Notes under the pieces: generated by a model | What the model was told of the DNA's origin: nothing | Databases searched by the model: none | Seen by the model: the letters and a program-made list of their open reading frames with translations, nothing else | Translations under genes and position numbers: made by a program | Shown here: one piece after another, positions 45,011 through 54,332 of the stretch | How the letters are laid out: every line of letters begins with the position of its first letter | Numbering within the stretch: position 1 is the stretch's first letter | NCBI RefSeq assembly: GCF_001514145.1 | Contig: NZ_KQ948662.1 | Span: 306,124-370,123, forward strand | Direction of reading: 5' to 3' | Length of the DNA: 64,000 nt | Source: Streptomyces canus | GTDB taxonomy: Bacteria > Actinomycetota > Actinomycetes > Streptomycetales > Streptomycetaceae

Positions 45011-45820
45011 TCAGTCCTTGACGGCGCCGGCGGTCACGCCGGCGGCGACGTAGCGCTGGGCCAGGACGAGGATGACCGCGGCGGGCAGGGAGGCCACGAC
45101 GGCGGTGGCCATGATGGCGTTCCACTGCTGGTTGTTGTTGCCGATGTAGTGGTAGATGCCCAGGGTGATCGGCTCGTGGGCGCCGCCGCCCGCGAGAGTG
45201 CTGGCGAAGATGAAGTCGGACCAGGACCACAGGAACGCGAACAGGGACACCGTGACGACGGCGTTGCGGCTCATCGGCAGGACGATGGACCAGAAGGTGC
45301 GCAGGGGTCCCGCGCCGTCCGTCCTCGCGGCCTGGAGGAGTTCGCCGGGGATGCCGGACATGAACGCGGTGAAGATGAGGACGGCGAAGGGGACGGCCAG
45401 GGTGGAGTCGGCGACGATGAGGCCGGGCACGGTCTGGAGCAGGCCGAGTTGGAGGTAGATGGCGTAGAAGCCCATTGCCATGATGATGCCGGGGATCATC
45501 TGGGCGGCCAGCAGGACGAAGCTCATGATTCCGCCGCCGCGCGGGCGCAGTTTGGCCAGTGCGTAGCCGGCGGGGGCGGCCAGCGCCACGGTCAGGGCGA
45601 CGGTGCCCAGACCGATGACGAGGCTGGTGCCGAGGTAGGGCAACTGCTGGTCGACGACGGCCCGGTAGCCCTCCAGGGTGACGTGGGAGGGGAACAGGTC
45701 CGGCGGGCTCTTGCGCATGTCCTGGTCGCGGGTGAGGGACACGTTGATCATCCAGTAGACCGGGAAGAGCATGATCCCGGTCAGCAGCAGACCGAGGGCG
45801 GTCTTCAGACCCTTGCTCAT
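45011..45820 (-). CDS. Carbohydrate ABC transporter permease (MalG-type)
   Basis: A 269-aa membrane protein with six helices and the EAA-type loop (ELLQAARTDGAGPLRTFWSIVLP, about 180-202) that contacts the ATPase. The ATG at 45820 overlaps the stop of the partner permease. No ATPase gene is nearby; in Streptomyces such importers usually share the MsiK ATPase coded elsewhere. Confidence 0.93.
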   Translation of the reverse strand: MSKGLKTALGLLLTGIMLFPVYWMINVSLTRDQDMRKSPPDLFPSHVTLEGYRAVVDQQLPYLGTSLVIGLGTVALTVALAAPAGYALAKLRPRGGGIMSFVLLAAQMIPGIIMAMGFYAIYLQLGLLQTVPGLIVADSTLAVPFAVLIFTAFMSGIPGELLQAARTDGAGPLRTFWSIVLPMSRNAVVTVSLFAFLWSWSDFIFASTLAGGGAHEPITLGIYHYIGNNNQQWNAIMATAVVASLPAAVILVLAQRYVAAGVTAGAVKD

Positions 45821-46770
45821 GACAGCGCCTGCTTTCGCTGGACCCGCACATAGACCAGGCCGAAGACCAGGGCGGCGACCACGAGCAGGTTGCCGACGGC
45901 GGCGCCGGGGCCGAAGGCTGGCAGCAGGTTGCCGAAGCCGAGCTGGTAGGACCAGGTCGCGAAGGTGGTGGACGAGTCGGCCGGGCCGCCCTTGGTCATG
46001 ATCCAGATGATGTCGAAGACCTTGAGGGTGTAGACCAGGCCCAGCAGCAGGGTGATGGCGGAGACCGGGCGCAGCAGTGGGAAGGTGATGCTCCAGAAGC
46101 GCCGCCAGGAGCCCGCGCCGTCGATGGCCGCCGCCTCGTACAGGCTGCCGGGGATGGACTGCAGGCCGCTGTAGAGGACGACCAGGTTGAAGGGGACGCC
46201 GATCCAGATGTTCGCGATGATCACCGAGGTCAGCGACCAGGACGGCGAGGTCAGCCAGTTCACCGGGCCGATCCCGACGGCGTGCAGGACGGCGTTGACG
46301 ATGCCGGAGTCGCTGTTGAGCATCCACGACCAGGTCGACGCCGACACGATCAGCGGCAACAGCCACGGCACCAGGAACAGCGCCCGCAGGGTGGCCGAGA
46401 GCCGGAAGTTCTGGTTGAAGAAGACGGCCAGCGCCAGGCCGATGGCGTACTGGAAGACCAGACACACGCCCGTGAACACCACGGTGTGCAACAGGGCCGG
46501 TGCGAAGGTCGGGTCCTCGAAGACCCTCCGGTAGTTCGCCAGGCCCGTGAACGGGGCGTCGCCCTGGACGAACGAGCGCACGGTGTAGTTGCGCAGGCTC
46601 AGGTCGAGGTTGCGGTACAGCGGGTAGGCGTAGAACAGGACGAGGTACAGGGTCACCGGGGCGAGGAAGGCCCAGGCGGCCCACTGCGGGGAGGCGGGGC
46701 GGCGCCCCGCCTCGGGGGCCGCGCCCTTGGAGTCGGTCCGCGGGCGCGGCACTTGTGTCGTCTGGCTCAT
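45817..46770 (-). CDS. Carbohydrate ABC transporter permease (MalF-type)
   Basis: A 317-aa membrane protein with six helices and the EAA loop LYEAAAIDGAGSWRRFWSITF (about 220-240). The N-terminal tail is cytoplasmic and basic. The ATG at 46770 is 20 bp after the stop of the binding-protein gene. With its MalG-type partner it forms the channel of a CUT1-family sugar importer. Confidence 0.93.
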   Translation of the reverse strand: MSQTTQVPRPRTDSKGAAPEAGRRPASPQWAAWAFLAPVTLYLVLFYAYPLYRNLDLSLRNYTVRSFVQGDAPFTGLANYRRVFEDPTFAPALLHTVVFTGVCLVFQYAIGLALAVFFNQNFRLSATLRALFLVPWLLPLIVSASTWSWMLNSDSGIVNAVLHAVGIGPVNWLTSPSWSLTSVIIANIWIGVPFNLVVLYSGLQSIPGSLYEAAAIDGAGSWRRFWSITFPLLRPVSAITLLLGLVYTLKVFDIIWIMTKGGPADSSTTFATWSYQLGFGNLLPAFGPGAAVGNLLVVAALVFGLVYVRVQRKQALS

Positions 46771-46790
46771 CAACTGGCCCCGGGGTGTGC

Positions 46791-48038
46791 TCACTTGACG
46801 GCGGACTGGGCGTCGGTCAGCGCGTCCTTCGGGGACTTCGAACCGCTGAGCGCGGACTGGACGGCCTTCCACATCTGCTCGGAGATCTTCGGGTACTTGG
46901 TGCCCAGGTCGTCACTGGTGCGTCCCTTGGCCGCCTTGACCGCGTCGACCCAGGGCTTCAGCTCCGCGTTCGCGGCCACCTGCTTGTCCTGGACCTCGCT
47001 GGTGGGGGCCACGTAGGACAGGGTGGTGTCGGTGTCGTACAGGTTCTGGGTGCTGGTCAGGCAGGTGGCCAGCTTCTGGGAGGTGGTGTAGCGGCCGGTG
47101 TCGTCCTGGACCGGGAGGGTGACGAACTCGCCGCCGGTCGGGGCGGCGGCGCTGCCGCCGGAGGCGCCGGGTATCGGGAGCACGCCGTAGTCGAAGCCGG
47201 CCTTCTTGGCGTTGGCGAGCTGCCAGGTGCCGTTCTCGGCGAAGGCGTAGTCGCCGGTCGCGAACTCCTGCCAGCTGGTCGTCTGGGTGTTGTTGAGGAC
47301 CGAGTTGGGGGCGTAGCCGCCCTTGACCCAGTCCTTCCACAGGGAGAGCGCCGACTCGCCCTGGGCGGAGTCGAGTTGGGTCAGCTTCGCGCCCGCGCCC
47401 CAGAACCACGGCAGGAACTGGAAGCTGCCCTCCTCGGTGCCGATCGCGGAGAAGGTGATGCCCTTCTTGCCGGCCTTCTTCACCTTCTCCAGCGCCGCCG
47501 TCAGGGACGCCCAGTCCTTCACCGAGGCGATGTCCACGCCGGCTTCCTTCAGGACCTTCTTGTTGTAGTAGAGGGCGAGGGTGTTGGCGCCGATAGGGGT
47601 GCCGTAGGTCTTGCCGCCCGACTGGCCGGCGGCGAGGAGGTTGGGGTCGACCTTGGAGGTGTCCAGCTTGTTGTCGTCGGTCGTGGTGAGGACGCCCGCC
47701 TCGGCCAGGGTCGAGACGACCGGGTTGTCGACGATGAGGATGTCCGGGGAGTTGCCCTGCTGGGCCGCCAGCAGGGCCTTGTTCGTCAGGTCACTGGTGT
47801 CGAATCCGGTCCGCTTGACCTTCACACCCGCCTCGGTGCCGCACTTGTCCAGCAGGTTCGTCCAGGCCGAGCCCTTGGCGAACTGCGGGTAGGGGTCCCA
47901 GACGGTGTACGTGCCGCTGTCGGCGCCCTTGGTGCCGCTGCTGCCGGAGCCGGAGCCGCAGGCGGTGACGCCGGTGGCGACGGCCAGGGAGATCAGGACT
48001 GCGGCGGTCGGACGGCGTCGTCTGGAGAAGGTGTTCAT
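46791..48038 (-). CDS. Sugar-binding lipoprotein of the ABC importer
   Basis: A 415-aa extracellular solute-binding protein. The lipobox VTAC places the lipid on Cys27, followed by a Gly/Ser linker. The rest is a typical CUT1 binding protein (YTVWDPYPQFAKGSAW, then ENGTWQLANAKKAGFDYGV). The ligand is not deducible, though the downstream clan-G glycosidase and the facing secreted glycosidase suggest an oligosaccharide. Confidence 0.94.
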   Translation of the reverse strand: MNTFSRRRRPTAAVLISLAVATGVTACGSGSGSSGTKGADSGTYTVWDPYPQFAKGSAWTNLLDKCGTEAGVKVKRTGFDTSDLTNKALLAAQQGNSPDILIVDNPVVSTLAEAGVLTTTDDNKLDTSKVDPNLLAAGQSGGKTYGTPIGANTLALYYNKKVLKEAGVDIASVKDWASLTAALEKVKKAGKKGITFSAIGTEEGSFQFLPWFWGAGAKLTQLDSAQGESALSLWKDWVKGGYAPNSVLNNTQTTSWQEFATGDYAFAENGTWQLANAKKAGFDYGVLPIPGASGGSAAAPTGGEFVTLPVQDDTGRYTTSQKLATCLTSTQNLYDTDTTLSYVAPTSEVQDKQVAANAELKPWVDAVKAAKGRTSDDLGTKYPKISEQMWKAVQSALSGSKSPKDALTDAQSAVK

Positions 48039-48171
48039 GGCGGGTTCCTTCGGTTCGGGGCATGCGGGTGCCGCGGCGGTGGGTCGCGCGGAGAAGAGGG
48101 CACCGCGAACACGCCGTCGGGTAACGGGCGTTCGGGCGTGAAGCGGTGTGACGAGTGCTCGGGGGAGCTGA

Positions 48172-49191
48172 TCAGGTCTGCGGGGACCCCGCGGGCCCGG
48201 TGCTGGCCCGCAGCGAGATCGGTGGGATGAGCAGGTGCTGCCGGGGCGGCGCGTCGGAGTTGTCCAGCCGCTCCACCAGCAGGTCGACGGCGAGCCGGCC
48301 CATCTCGGCCGCCGGTACGTCCGCCGCGGTGAGCTGCGGGGTCACTGTCTCCGCCCAGCGGTTGGCGACGATCCCGGTGATGGAGAAGTCGCGCGGTACA
48401 TGGCGGCCCGCGTGGGCGAGCCCTCGGTAGAGGCCGCCCAGCGCGGCCTCGTTCAGGGTGACGAGGGCTGTCGTGGCCGGGTCGTCGTGCAGGATCCGCT
48501 CCACGCAGGCCTGGCCCGCTGCGGCGTCGTCCCCGCAGCAGTACGTCCGCACCGTCAGCCCGCGTTCGGCCGCGGCCTTCGTGAAGCCGTCCAGTCCGCG
48601 GTGGGCGGACTCGTACCCAGTCCTCAGGAGTTGTTCGGGCCGGTTGACGAAGGCGACTCGGCGGTGGCCGAGGTCCGCGAGGTGATGGACGCAGGCCGCC
48701 GCCAGCGCCGTGTGGTCCAGGCCGACGTACCAGCCGTCCTCCGGGTGGGCGGTGCGGCCGATGGCGACGGAGGGGAAGCCGAGCGCGGCCAGGTGATCGG
48801 CCCGGTCGTCCTCCAGCCGGATCTCCATCAGGATCGCGCCGTCGACCCGCCGCTCCCCCAGCAGCCGCTGGAAGGAACGGTCGCTGTCCATGCCGCTGGG
48901 CGACAGCAGCACGTCGTAGTCGTAGGCCGCGGCGGCCTCCACCACACTGCCGATGAAGTCGAGCTGCATCCCCGTGTAGTGGTTCCCGGCCGGCGGGAAG
49001 ACCAGGCCGATGGTGCTGGTCCGCCCGTTGGCCAGGGCGCGGGCGCTGGCGCTGGGCTGGTAACCCAGTTCGTCGACGACCTGCTGGATCTTCCGGCGGG
49101 TGTCCTCCGACACCGGGCGCTTGCCGCTCAGTGCGTAGGACACGGTGCTGCGCGAGACACCGGCCCGTCGGGCGATCTCACCGATGTTCAC
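48172..49191 (-). CDS. LacI-family transcriptional regulator
   Basis: A 339-aa repressor with an N-terminal helix-turn-helix (MNIGEIARRAGVSRSTVSYA) and hinge helix (SASARALANG), then a sugar-binding core. It is read ahead of the ABC genes on the same strand and faces the 1,216-aa glycosidase gene across 353 bp that hold three CGAACCGGTTCG-type sites. One of these is 32 bp from its own start, so autoregulation is likely. The inducer is probably the imported sugar. Confidence 0.93.
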   Translation of the reverse strand: MNIGEIARRAGVSRSTVSYALSGKRPVSEDTRRKIQQVVDELGYQPSASARALANGRTSTIGLVFPPAGNHYTGMQLDFIGSVVEAAAAYDYDVLLSPSGMDSDRSFQRLLGERRVDGAILMEIRLEDDRADHLAALGFPSVAIGRTAHPEDGWYVGLDHTALAAACVHHLADLGHRRVAFVNRPEQLLRTGYESAHRGLDGFTKAAAERGLTVRTYCCGDDAAAGQACVERILHDDPATTALVTLNEAALGGLYRGLAHAGRHVPRDFSITGIVANRWAETVTPQLTAADVPAAEMGRLAVDLLVERLDNSDAPPRQHLLIPPISLRASTGPAGSPQT

Positions 49192-49222
49192 GGCGACTCC
49201 TTGGGACGGGCGACCGGCTTGT

Positions 49223-49234
49223 CGAACCGGTTCG
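49223..49234. promoter_or_regulatory. LacI-type operator 1 (CGAACCGGTTCG)
   Basis: A perfect 12-bp palindrome lies 31-43 bp upstream of the LacI gene start, suited to autorepression and control of the downstream importer. Confidence 0.78.
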
Positions 49235-49366
49235 CGTGGAAGTGAACGTAGGAACTGCCCCGACGCCTGTCAATACCCTGAACCTATTCGCCGAGGGGGC
49301 GGGAGAGGGGCAGTGAGATCCCCGTGTCGAAGGGATTGCTGGCCCGATGTCCCGGTGCTAGCTTCG

Positions 49367-49378
49367 CCGAACCGGTTC
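49367..49378. promoter_or_regulatory. LacI-type operator 2 (CGAACCGGTTCG)
   Basis: An identical 12-bp palindrome lies in the middle of the divergent interval, about 166 bp before the secreted glycosidase start. Confidence 0.78.
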
Positions 49379-49477
49379 GACACAGTCGCCCAGCGCGACT
49401 CTCTCGCACCTACCGTCACAGAGCCGCCGCACCCGCATCCCCCTACACGCGCCCTCCCCCTGCACACCTGCCTGGAT

Positions 49478-49489
49478 CGAACCGATTCG
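49478..49489. promoter_or_regulatory. LacI-type operator 3 (CGAACCGATTCG)
   Basis: A one-mismatch copy of the same palindrome, within TCGAACCGATTCGA, lies 55 bp upstream of the secreted glycosidase start codon, where it could block the promoter. Confidence 0.72.
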
Positions 49490-49544
49490 ACGGCGACTGA
49501 GACGGGCCGACGGAACCCGTTACTCGACGATTGAGGACGTATCC

Positions 49545-52500
49545 ATGTCATCCGCTGACAGATCCACGCGCCGCCGCGCGCCGGCCGCCATGGCGCTGGC
49601 CCTCGGCGCGGGCCTGCTGGCCGCGCCCGCCGTCTCCGCGCACGCGGCCGAGGCGCCCGGGCCCGCCGCCCGCTACACCTTCGACCAGGACGACCTCGCC
49701 TCCGGAAAGATCACCGACAGTTCCGGCAACGGCCTGACGGCGAGCCTGGTGAACGGCTCGACGGCCCAGTCCGTCGTGGGTACGGACGGCGGCAAGGCCC
49801 TGGCCCTGCCCGGCGGGGCCCCCACCTCCGACGGCGCCTACGTCCGTCTGCCCCGCGAAGTGATCGGCGAAGCAAGCGACTTGACGGTCTCCGCCCGGGT
49901 GAAGTGGAGCGGCGACACGTCGTCCTGGCAACGGATCTTCGATCTGGGCACCGACACCAGCAAGTACCTCTTCAGCACGCCGTACAACGGCAACGGGCTG
50001 TTCCAGACCTCCGTGACCACCGGCGGAGGCGGCGCGGAGACCCAGGTCCGCGGCTATGCGCCACTGCCCGCGGACGCATGGCGGACGGTCACCGTCACCC
50101 TCGACACCACCGCCGGCCGGCTCACCACCTACCTCGACGGGGTGGCGGTCTCCTCCGCCGTGACCGCCATCAAGGCCAAGGACCTGCTGAGCGGTTCGGC
50201 GACCGCCGCCGGCTACATAGGCAAGTCCCTCTACCCGGACCCGCTGCTCAAGGGCGCCGTCGACGACTTCGCCGTGTGGCACTCGGCGCTGACGGCCGAG
50301 CAGGTGGCCGGCCTGGTCGGTGCGGTGCCGACCCTCCAGGAACTCTCGAAGACGTCCTTCGACGTCCGCACGACCGACGGGACCGCCCCGACCCTCCCCT
50401 CGGCCGTCCGCGCCACCTTCTCCGACGGATACGACCGCGACACGCCGGTCACCTGGGACGCCGTGCCGCCCGAGAAGTACGCCGAGCCCGGGACCTTCAC
50501 GGTGGCCGGCACGGCGGCGGGACGCGCGGTGCGGGCGAACGTCACCGTGGTCCGCGAGGGGCAGCTCACCGTCGACCTCGGCTCGGACACCGGCGCGTTC
50601 CACGGCGGCGCCTCCGGCACCCTCTACGGCGTGTACGGACCGGACGTCCCCACCAACAACCTCATCGAGGGCATGGGCCTGCGCACGGTCTCCACCAAGG
50701 CGCAGGACGGTCCGCAGCACCCCGGCGCCGATGCGCTGGACGTGGTCAAGCCGCTCGCCGACTCCACCGACGGCGATGTCTACATCTATATGACCGACAT
50801 CCACCGCGGCTTCCCGTACGAGTGGCCGGGCGACACCCCCGCGGAGAAGCTCAAGCTCTATGAGGAGAAGATCGCCAAGCAGGTCGACCAGGTGCTCCAG
50901 CTGCCGAAGCAGTACCAGGACAACATCGTCTTCGTGCCGTTCAACGAGCCCGAGGGCAACATGTTCGGCACCGGCCAGTGGAGCTACAACAAGGTCAGCT
51001 GGCTGAGCGACCCCGACGACTACTTCGCCGCCTGGGACTCCGCGTACAAGCTCATCAAGACCAAGATGCCGGACGCCCGTATCGCCGGTCCCAACACCAG
51101 CATCCTCTACGACCAGGTGAAGGGCTTCCTCACCCATGCCCTGGCCGCAGGCACCCTCCCGGACGTCATCACCTGGCACGAGCTGAGCCACCCGGAGGCG
51201 GTGCGCGCGAGCGTCGCCAAGTACCGGGTGTGGGAGAAGGAGTTGTTCAAGGGCACCGACCGCGAGGGCACTCAACTCCCCATCAACATCAACGAGTACG
51301 CCTTCAACTACCACACCTCCGTCCCCGGCCAGATGATCCAGTGGGTCTCCGCGATCGAGGAGTCCAAGGTGGACGCCGACATCGCGTACTGGAACATCGA
51401 CGGCAACCTCTCCGACTCCGCGGTGCAGTCCAACCGCGGCAACGGCCAGTGGTGGCTGCTCCATTCGTATGCCTCGATGAGCGGGCACACGGTGGCGGTG
51501 ACCCCGCCGTTCCCCGGCGAGAACTACACCATGCAGGGCGTGGCCACGCTCGACCAGAAGAAGAAGCAGGCCCGGCTGCTCTTCGGCGGTTCCACGGGCA
51601 AGGGTCACATCACCTTCTCGAACGTCTCGAAGAAGCTCTTCGGTGACCGTGTGCACGCCTGGGTGCGGGAGATCGAGTGGAGCGGGCAGGTCGGCGACTC
51701 CTCCGGCCCGAAGCTGCTCACGGAGACGAACCTGAAGGTCGCGGACGACGGCACGGTCACCGTCGACTTCGGTGCCGGCGCCCTGCCGACGCTGAAGGAG
51801 TCCTCGGCGTACGAGATCGTCCTCAGCCCGGCCGGGAAGGCGGCGAAGACCCAGTCCCCGCCGGTGCGTTGGCAGGGTTCGTACGAGGCGGAGGACGCGG
51901 CCCACACCGGGTCCGGCTACTCGAAGAACGGCCCGGAGGGTTCCACCTCCGACGTGTCGAAGTTCTACACCTCCGGCGGCTACGACGTGGGCGGTCTGCG
52001 CACCGGCTCGGACGTCACGCTCGACTTCACGGTGGACGTGCCCGAGGACGGCACCTACGACCTGAGCGTCTTCGCCAACTCCCTCAACACCTTCGACAAG
52101 GTGAAGGAGCAGGGGCCCACCAATGTCTTCCTGCGCGTGGACGGCCAGGCCGGCAGCGAGCAGCAGCTGTATCTGCCGCTCGGCTACAAGTGGGTGGTGT
52201 GGGACCACACCGACACCAAGGTGAAGCTCACCAAGGGCAAGCACACCCTGACGCTCGCGGCGAAGAGCCTGGACGGCAAGCGGGCGACGAAGGGTGACGC
52301 CATCGTCGACCGCCTCACCCTCGCCCTTCCCGCGGCCTCGGCCGGCACCCAGGTCTACGAGGGCGAACTGGCCTGGCTGAGCGGCGGGGCACAGCCCGTC
52401 TACACCCTGCCCGAGCGGGCGGCCACCGGCTCGGGCGCGGCCCGGCTCGCCAAGGGCCAGACCGCCACGTTCTGGGTGTACTCCCCCGCCGACCGTGAGG

Positions 52501-53195
52501 CCACCCTCGAGGTCGACACCCTCGGCGGCACCGGGGCGCGGCTCTCCGCCAACGGACATGACGTCCTGCGCCTTGCCAAGGACAGGAGCAGCGTCGCGGT
52601 CTCCCTCTCCGGCGGTGTCAACAAGGTGACGCTGACGGGCGGTTCGTCGGCCACCCTCGTCGACCGCCTGACGGTCACACCGACCGAGGGCGCGCTGAAG
52701 GCCCGTACGTACGAGGCCCAGGACGCGGTGCTCGCGGGCTCGGCCACGCTGACCCCGCTGGCCCTGGCCACCGACGGCACGGCGATCACCGGCATCGGCG
52801 GCGACCCGGGCAACGGCAACACCGCGACGTTCACCGTCACCGCGGACCGGGCCGGTCTGTACGCGCTGCGCGTCCGCTACTCCAACCCGGAGCAGTCCGA
52901 GGCCACCCACTACAACCCGGACCCGCTGGCCCGCCACGCCGACATCAGCGTCAACGGCGGCGAGGCACGACGCGTCGGCTTCCCGCACAGCTTCCACGAG
53001 GACAACTTCTGGGAGCTGACCGTCCCCGTCCCCCTGAAGAAGGGACAGAACACGATCGCCTTCCGTTCCGAGGAGCTGCCGAACTTCGACGGCACGACCT
53101 ACGCCTCGGAGACCTTCCCCGGAGTGCTCCTCCGATCCCGGTACGCGCCGCTGATCGACCGGATCACCGTCGCGCCGTACTCGCGGGAGAAGTGA
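49545..53195 (+). CDS. Secreted multidomain glycoside hydrolase (LamG, Ig-like, catalytic barrel, CBM35-like)
   Basis: A 1,216-aa extracellular protein. In order: signal peptide (about 1-34, SAHA|AE), LamG/concanavalin-like domain (about 40-240), bacterial Ig-like domain (about 262-340), a clan-A-like TIM barrel (about 345-770), then beta-sandwich domains near 778-930, 938-1050 and 1055-1210 resembling CBM6/35. The barrel has NEPEG with likely acid/base Glu468 and NINEYAF with likely nucleophile Glu584, as in GH39 and related families. I cannot name the family or substrate. Operator copies upstream link it to the facing LacI/ABC/clan-G glycosidase genes. Confidence 0.85.
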   Translation: MSSADRSTRRRAPAAMALALGAGLLAAPAVSAHAAEAPGPAARYTFDQDDLASGKITDSSGNGLTASLVNGSTAQSVVGTDGGKALALPGGAPTSDGAYVRLPREVIGEASDLTVSARVKWSGDTSSWQRIFDLGTDTSKYLFSTPYNGNGLFQTSVTTGGGGAETQVRGYAPLPADAWRTVTVTLDTTAGRLTTYLDGVAVSSAVTAIKAKDLLSGSATAAGYIGKSLYPDPLLKGAVDDFAVWHSALTAEQVAGLVGAVPTLQELSKTSFDVRTTDGTAPTLPSAVRATFSDGYDRDTPVTWDAVPPEKYAEPGTFTVAGTAAGRAVRANVTVVREGQLTVDLGSDTGAFHGGASGTLYGVYGPDVPTNNLIEGMGLRTVSTKAQDGPQHPGADALDVVKPLADSTDGDVYIYMTDIHRGFPYEWPGDTPAEKLKLYEEKIAKQVDQVLQLPKQYQDNIVFVPFNEPEGNMFGTGQWSYNKVSWLSDPDDYFAAWDSAYKLIKTKMPDARIAGPNTSILYDQVKGFLTHALAAGTLPDVITWHELSHPEAVRASVAKYRVWEKELFKGTDREGTQLPININEYAFNYHTSVPGQMIQWVSAIEESKVDADIAYWNIDGNLSDSAVQSNRGNGQWWLLHSYASMSGHTVAVTPPFPGENYTMQGVATLDQKKKQARLLFGGSTGKGHITFSNVSKKLFGDRVHAWVREIEWSGQVGDSSGPKLLTETNLKVADDGTVTVDFGAGALPTLKESSAYEIVLSPAGKAAKTQSPPVRWQGSYEAEDAAHTGSGYSKNGPEGSTSDVSKFYTSGGYDVGGLRTGSDVTLDFTVDVPEDGTYDLSVFANSLNTFDKVKEQGPTNVFLRVDGQAGSEQQLYLPLGYKWVVWDHTDTKVKLTKGKHTLTLAAKSLDGKRATKGDAIVDRLTLALPAASAGTQVYEGELAWLSGGAQPVYTLPERAATGSGAARLAKGQTATFWVYSPADREATLEVDTLGGTGARLSANGHDVLRLAKDRSSVAVSLSGGVNKVTLTGGSSATLVDRLTVTPTEGALKARTYEAQDAVLAGSATLTPLALATDGTAITGIGGDPGNGNTATFTVTADRAGLYALRVRYSNPEQSEATHYNPDPLARHADISVNGGEARRVGFPHSFHEDNFWELTVPVPLKKGQNTIAFRSEELPNFDGTTYASETFPGVLLRSRYAPLIDRITVAPYSREK

Positions 53196-53200
53196 TCACC

Positions 53201-53228
53201 ACCGGCGGCGCCGTCAGGCGCCGCCGGT
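53201..53228. terminator. Bidirectional hairpin terminator between convergent genes
   Basis: A perfect 12-bp stem (ACCGGCGGCGCC with GGCGCCGCCGGT) and a 4-nt loop. The loop GTCA contains the first two stop-codon bases of the minus-strand LacI gene. It can end transcripts from both sides. Confidence 0.8.
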
Positions 53229-54290
53229 TCCTCCCCGTCCTGATGGCCGCCGCCCGCCCGTCGGCGGGGGCGCCGTCGAGGCGCGTACGACGAGCTCGAC
53301 CGGTGGGTCGCTCGCCGGTGCCGGCTCGGCGTCCGGTTTCTCGATGGCCTGCACCAGGAGTCGCAGACCTTCCCGGGCCACGGCGTCGAACGGCTGGCGC
53401 ACGGTGGTCAGCGGTGGGGTGACATAGGCGGAGACGGGGATGTCGTCGAAGCCGACGACACTCACGTCCTCCGGCACACGCAGGCCCGCTTCCAGCAGTG
53501 CGCGGATCAGGCCGACGGCCATGTCGTCGTTGGCGGCGAACACGGCGGTGACATCGCCGGCGGCGGCGAGTTCGCGGCCCGCCGTGTAGCCGGACGAGGC
53601 CGACCAGTCGCCCTCGATGACGGGCGGCTGTTCCCTGTCGCGTGCCGCGAGCGCCGCCCGCCAGCCCTCAAGACGGTCCCGGGCGGCGAACCACCTCTGT
53701 GGACCGGCCAGGTGATGGACCGTCATATGGCCGAGGCCCAGCAGGTGCTCGGTGGCGGCCCGCGCCAGTGACTCGGCACCGACGCCTGCCGCCACCGCGC
53801 GTGGACCCCCGAACGTCGCGGGCGCGCCGAGGACCAGGACGGGGACGCCGGCCGTGAGCGGCACCGGACCCTCGTCGATCGGTTCGGACACGACGATGCC
53901 GTCCACGCCCTGGTAGAGGAGCGACTCCACGGCCCCGGCGACGCCCGCCGGATCGCCCTCCTGCGTGTTGACCACCCGGAGCGCGTATCCCGCGTCCCGG
54001 GCGGCCCGCTCGATGCCGATGAGCAGGGAGGCGGGACCGTACAGAGCGGTTCCGAGCGCGACCACGCCGATCGAACGGGTACGTCCCGAGGCCAGCGCGC
54101 GGGCCGCGCTGTTCAGCCGGTAGCCGAGTTCCTCCGCGGCCTGAAGCACCCGTTCCCGCACATCGGCGGACACGTACCGCTCACCGTTGAAGACCCGCGA
54201 GACCGTCTTCTGCGACACGTCGGCCAGCCTGGCCACATCCACGGCACGCGGCGCGCCAGGGCTCTGGCCCTGTCCTCCCACTGGCGTCAT
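53214..54290 (-). CDS. LacI-family transcriptional regulator (second)
   Basis: A 358-aa repressor with helix-turn-helix AVDVARLADVSQKTVSRVFN, a hinge (NSAARALASG) and a periplasmic-binding-like core. Its length is normal and the C-terminal tail is rich in Gly/Pro/Arg. No transport operon lies beside it; the nearest sugar genes on its strand are the GH36 alpha-galactosidase and the clan-G glycosidase cluster. A LacI-like half-palindrome (GCAAGCCGTTAC, 54325-54336) 35 bp upstream could be its own operator, with low confidence. Confidence 0.9.
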   Translation of the reverse strand: MTPVGGQGQSPGAPRAVDVARLADVSQKTVSRVFNGERYVSADVRERVLQAAEELGYRLNSAARALASGRTRSIGVVALGTALYGPASLLIGIERAARDAGYALRVVNTQEGDPAGVAGAVESLLYQGVDGIVVSEPIDEGPVPLTAGVPVLVLGAPATFGGPRAVAAGVGAESLARAATEHLLGLGHMTVHHLAGPQRWFAARDRLEGWRAALAARDREQPPVIEGDWSASSGYTAGRELAAAGDVTAVFAANDDMAVGLIRALLEAGLRVPEDVSVVGFDDIPVSAYVTPPLTTVRQPFDAVAREGLRLLVQAIEKPDAEPAPASDPPVELVVRASTAPPPTGGRRPSGRGGTGGA

Positions 54291-54332
54291 TGCGTCTCCC
54301 GATGTCCGGCAGCTCGAATCCTACGCAAGCCG

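Noticed and set aside
48039-48171. LacI operator directly in front of the sugar-binding lipoprotein gene
   Set aside because: No CGAACCGGTTCG-like palindrome is present in this gap, only short GTTCG pieces.
49548-52997. Minus-strand open frame of 1,149 codons
   Set aside because: It is antisense to the secreted multidomain glycosidase, whose signal peptide, catalytic motifs and ribosome site are convincing.
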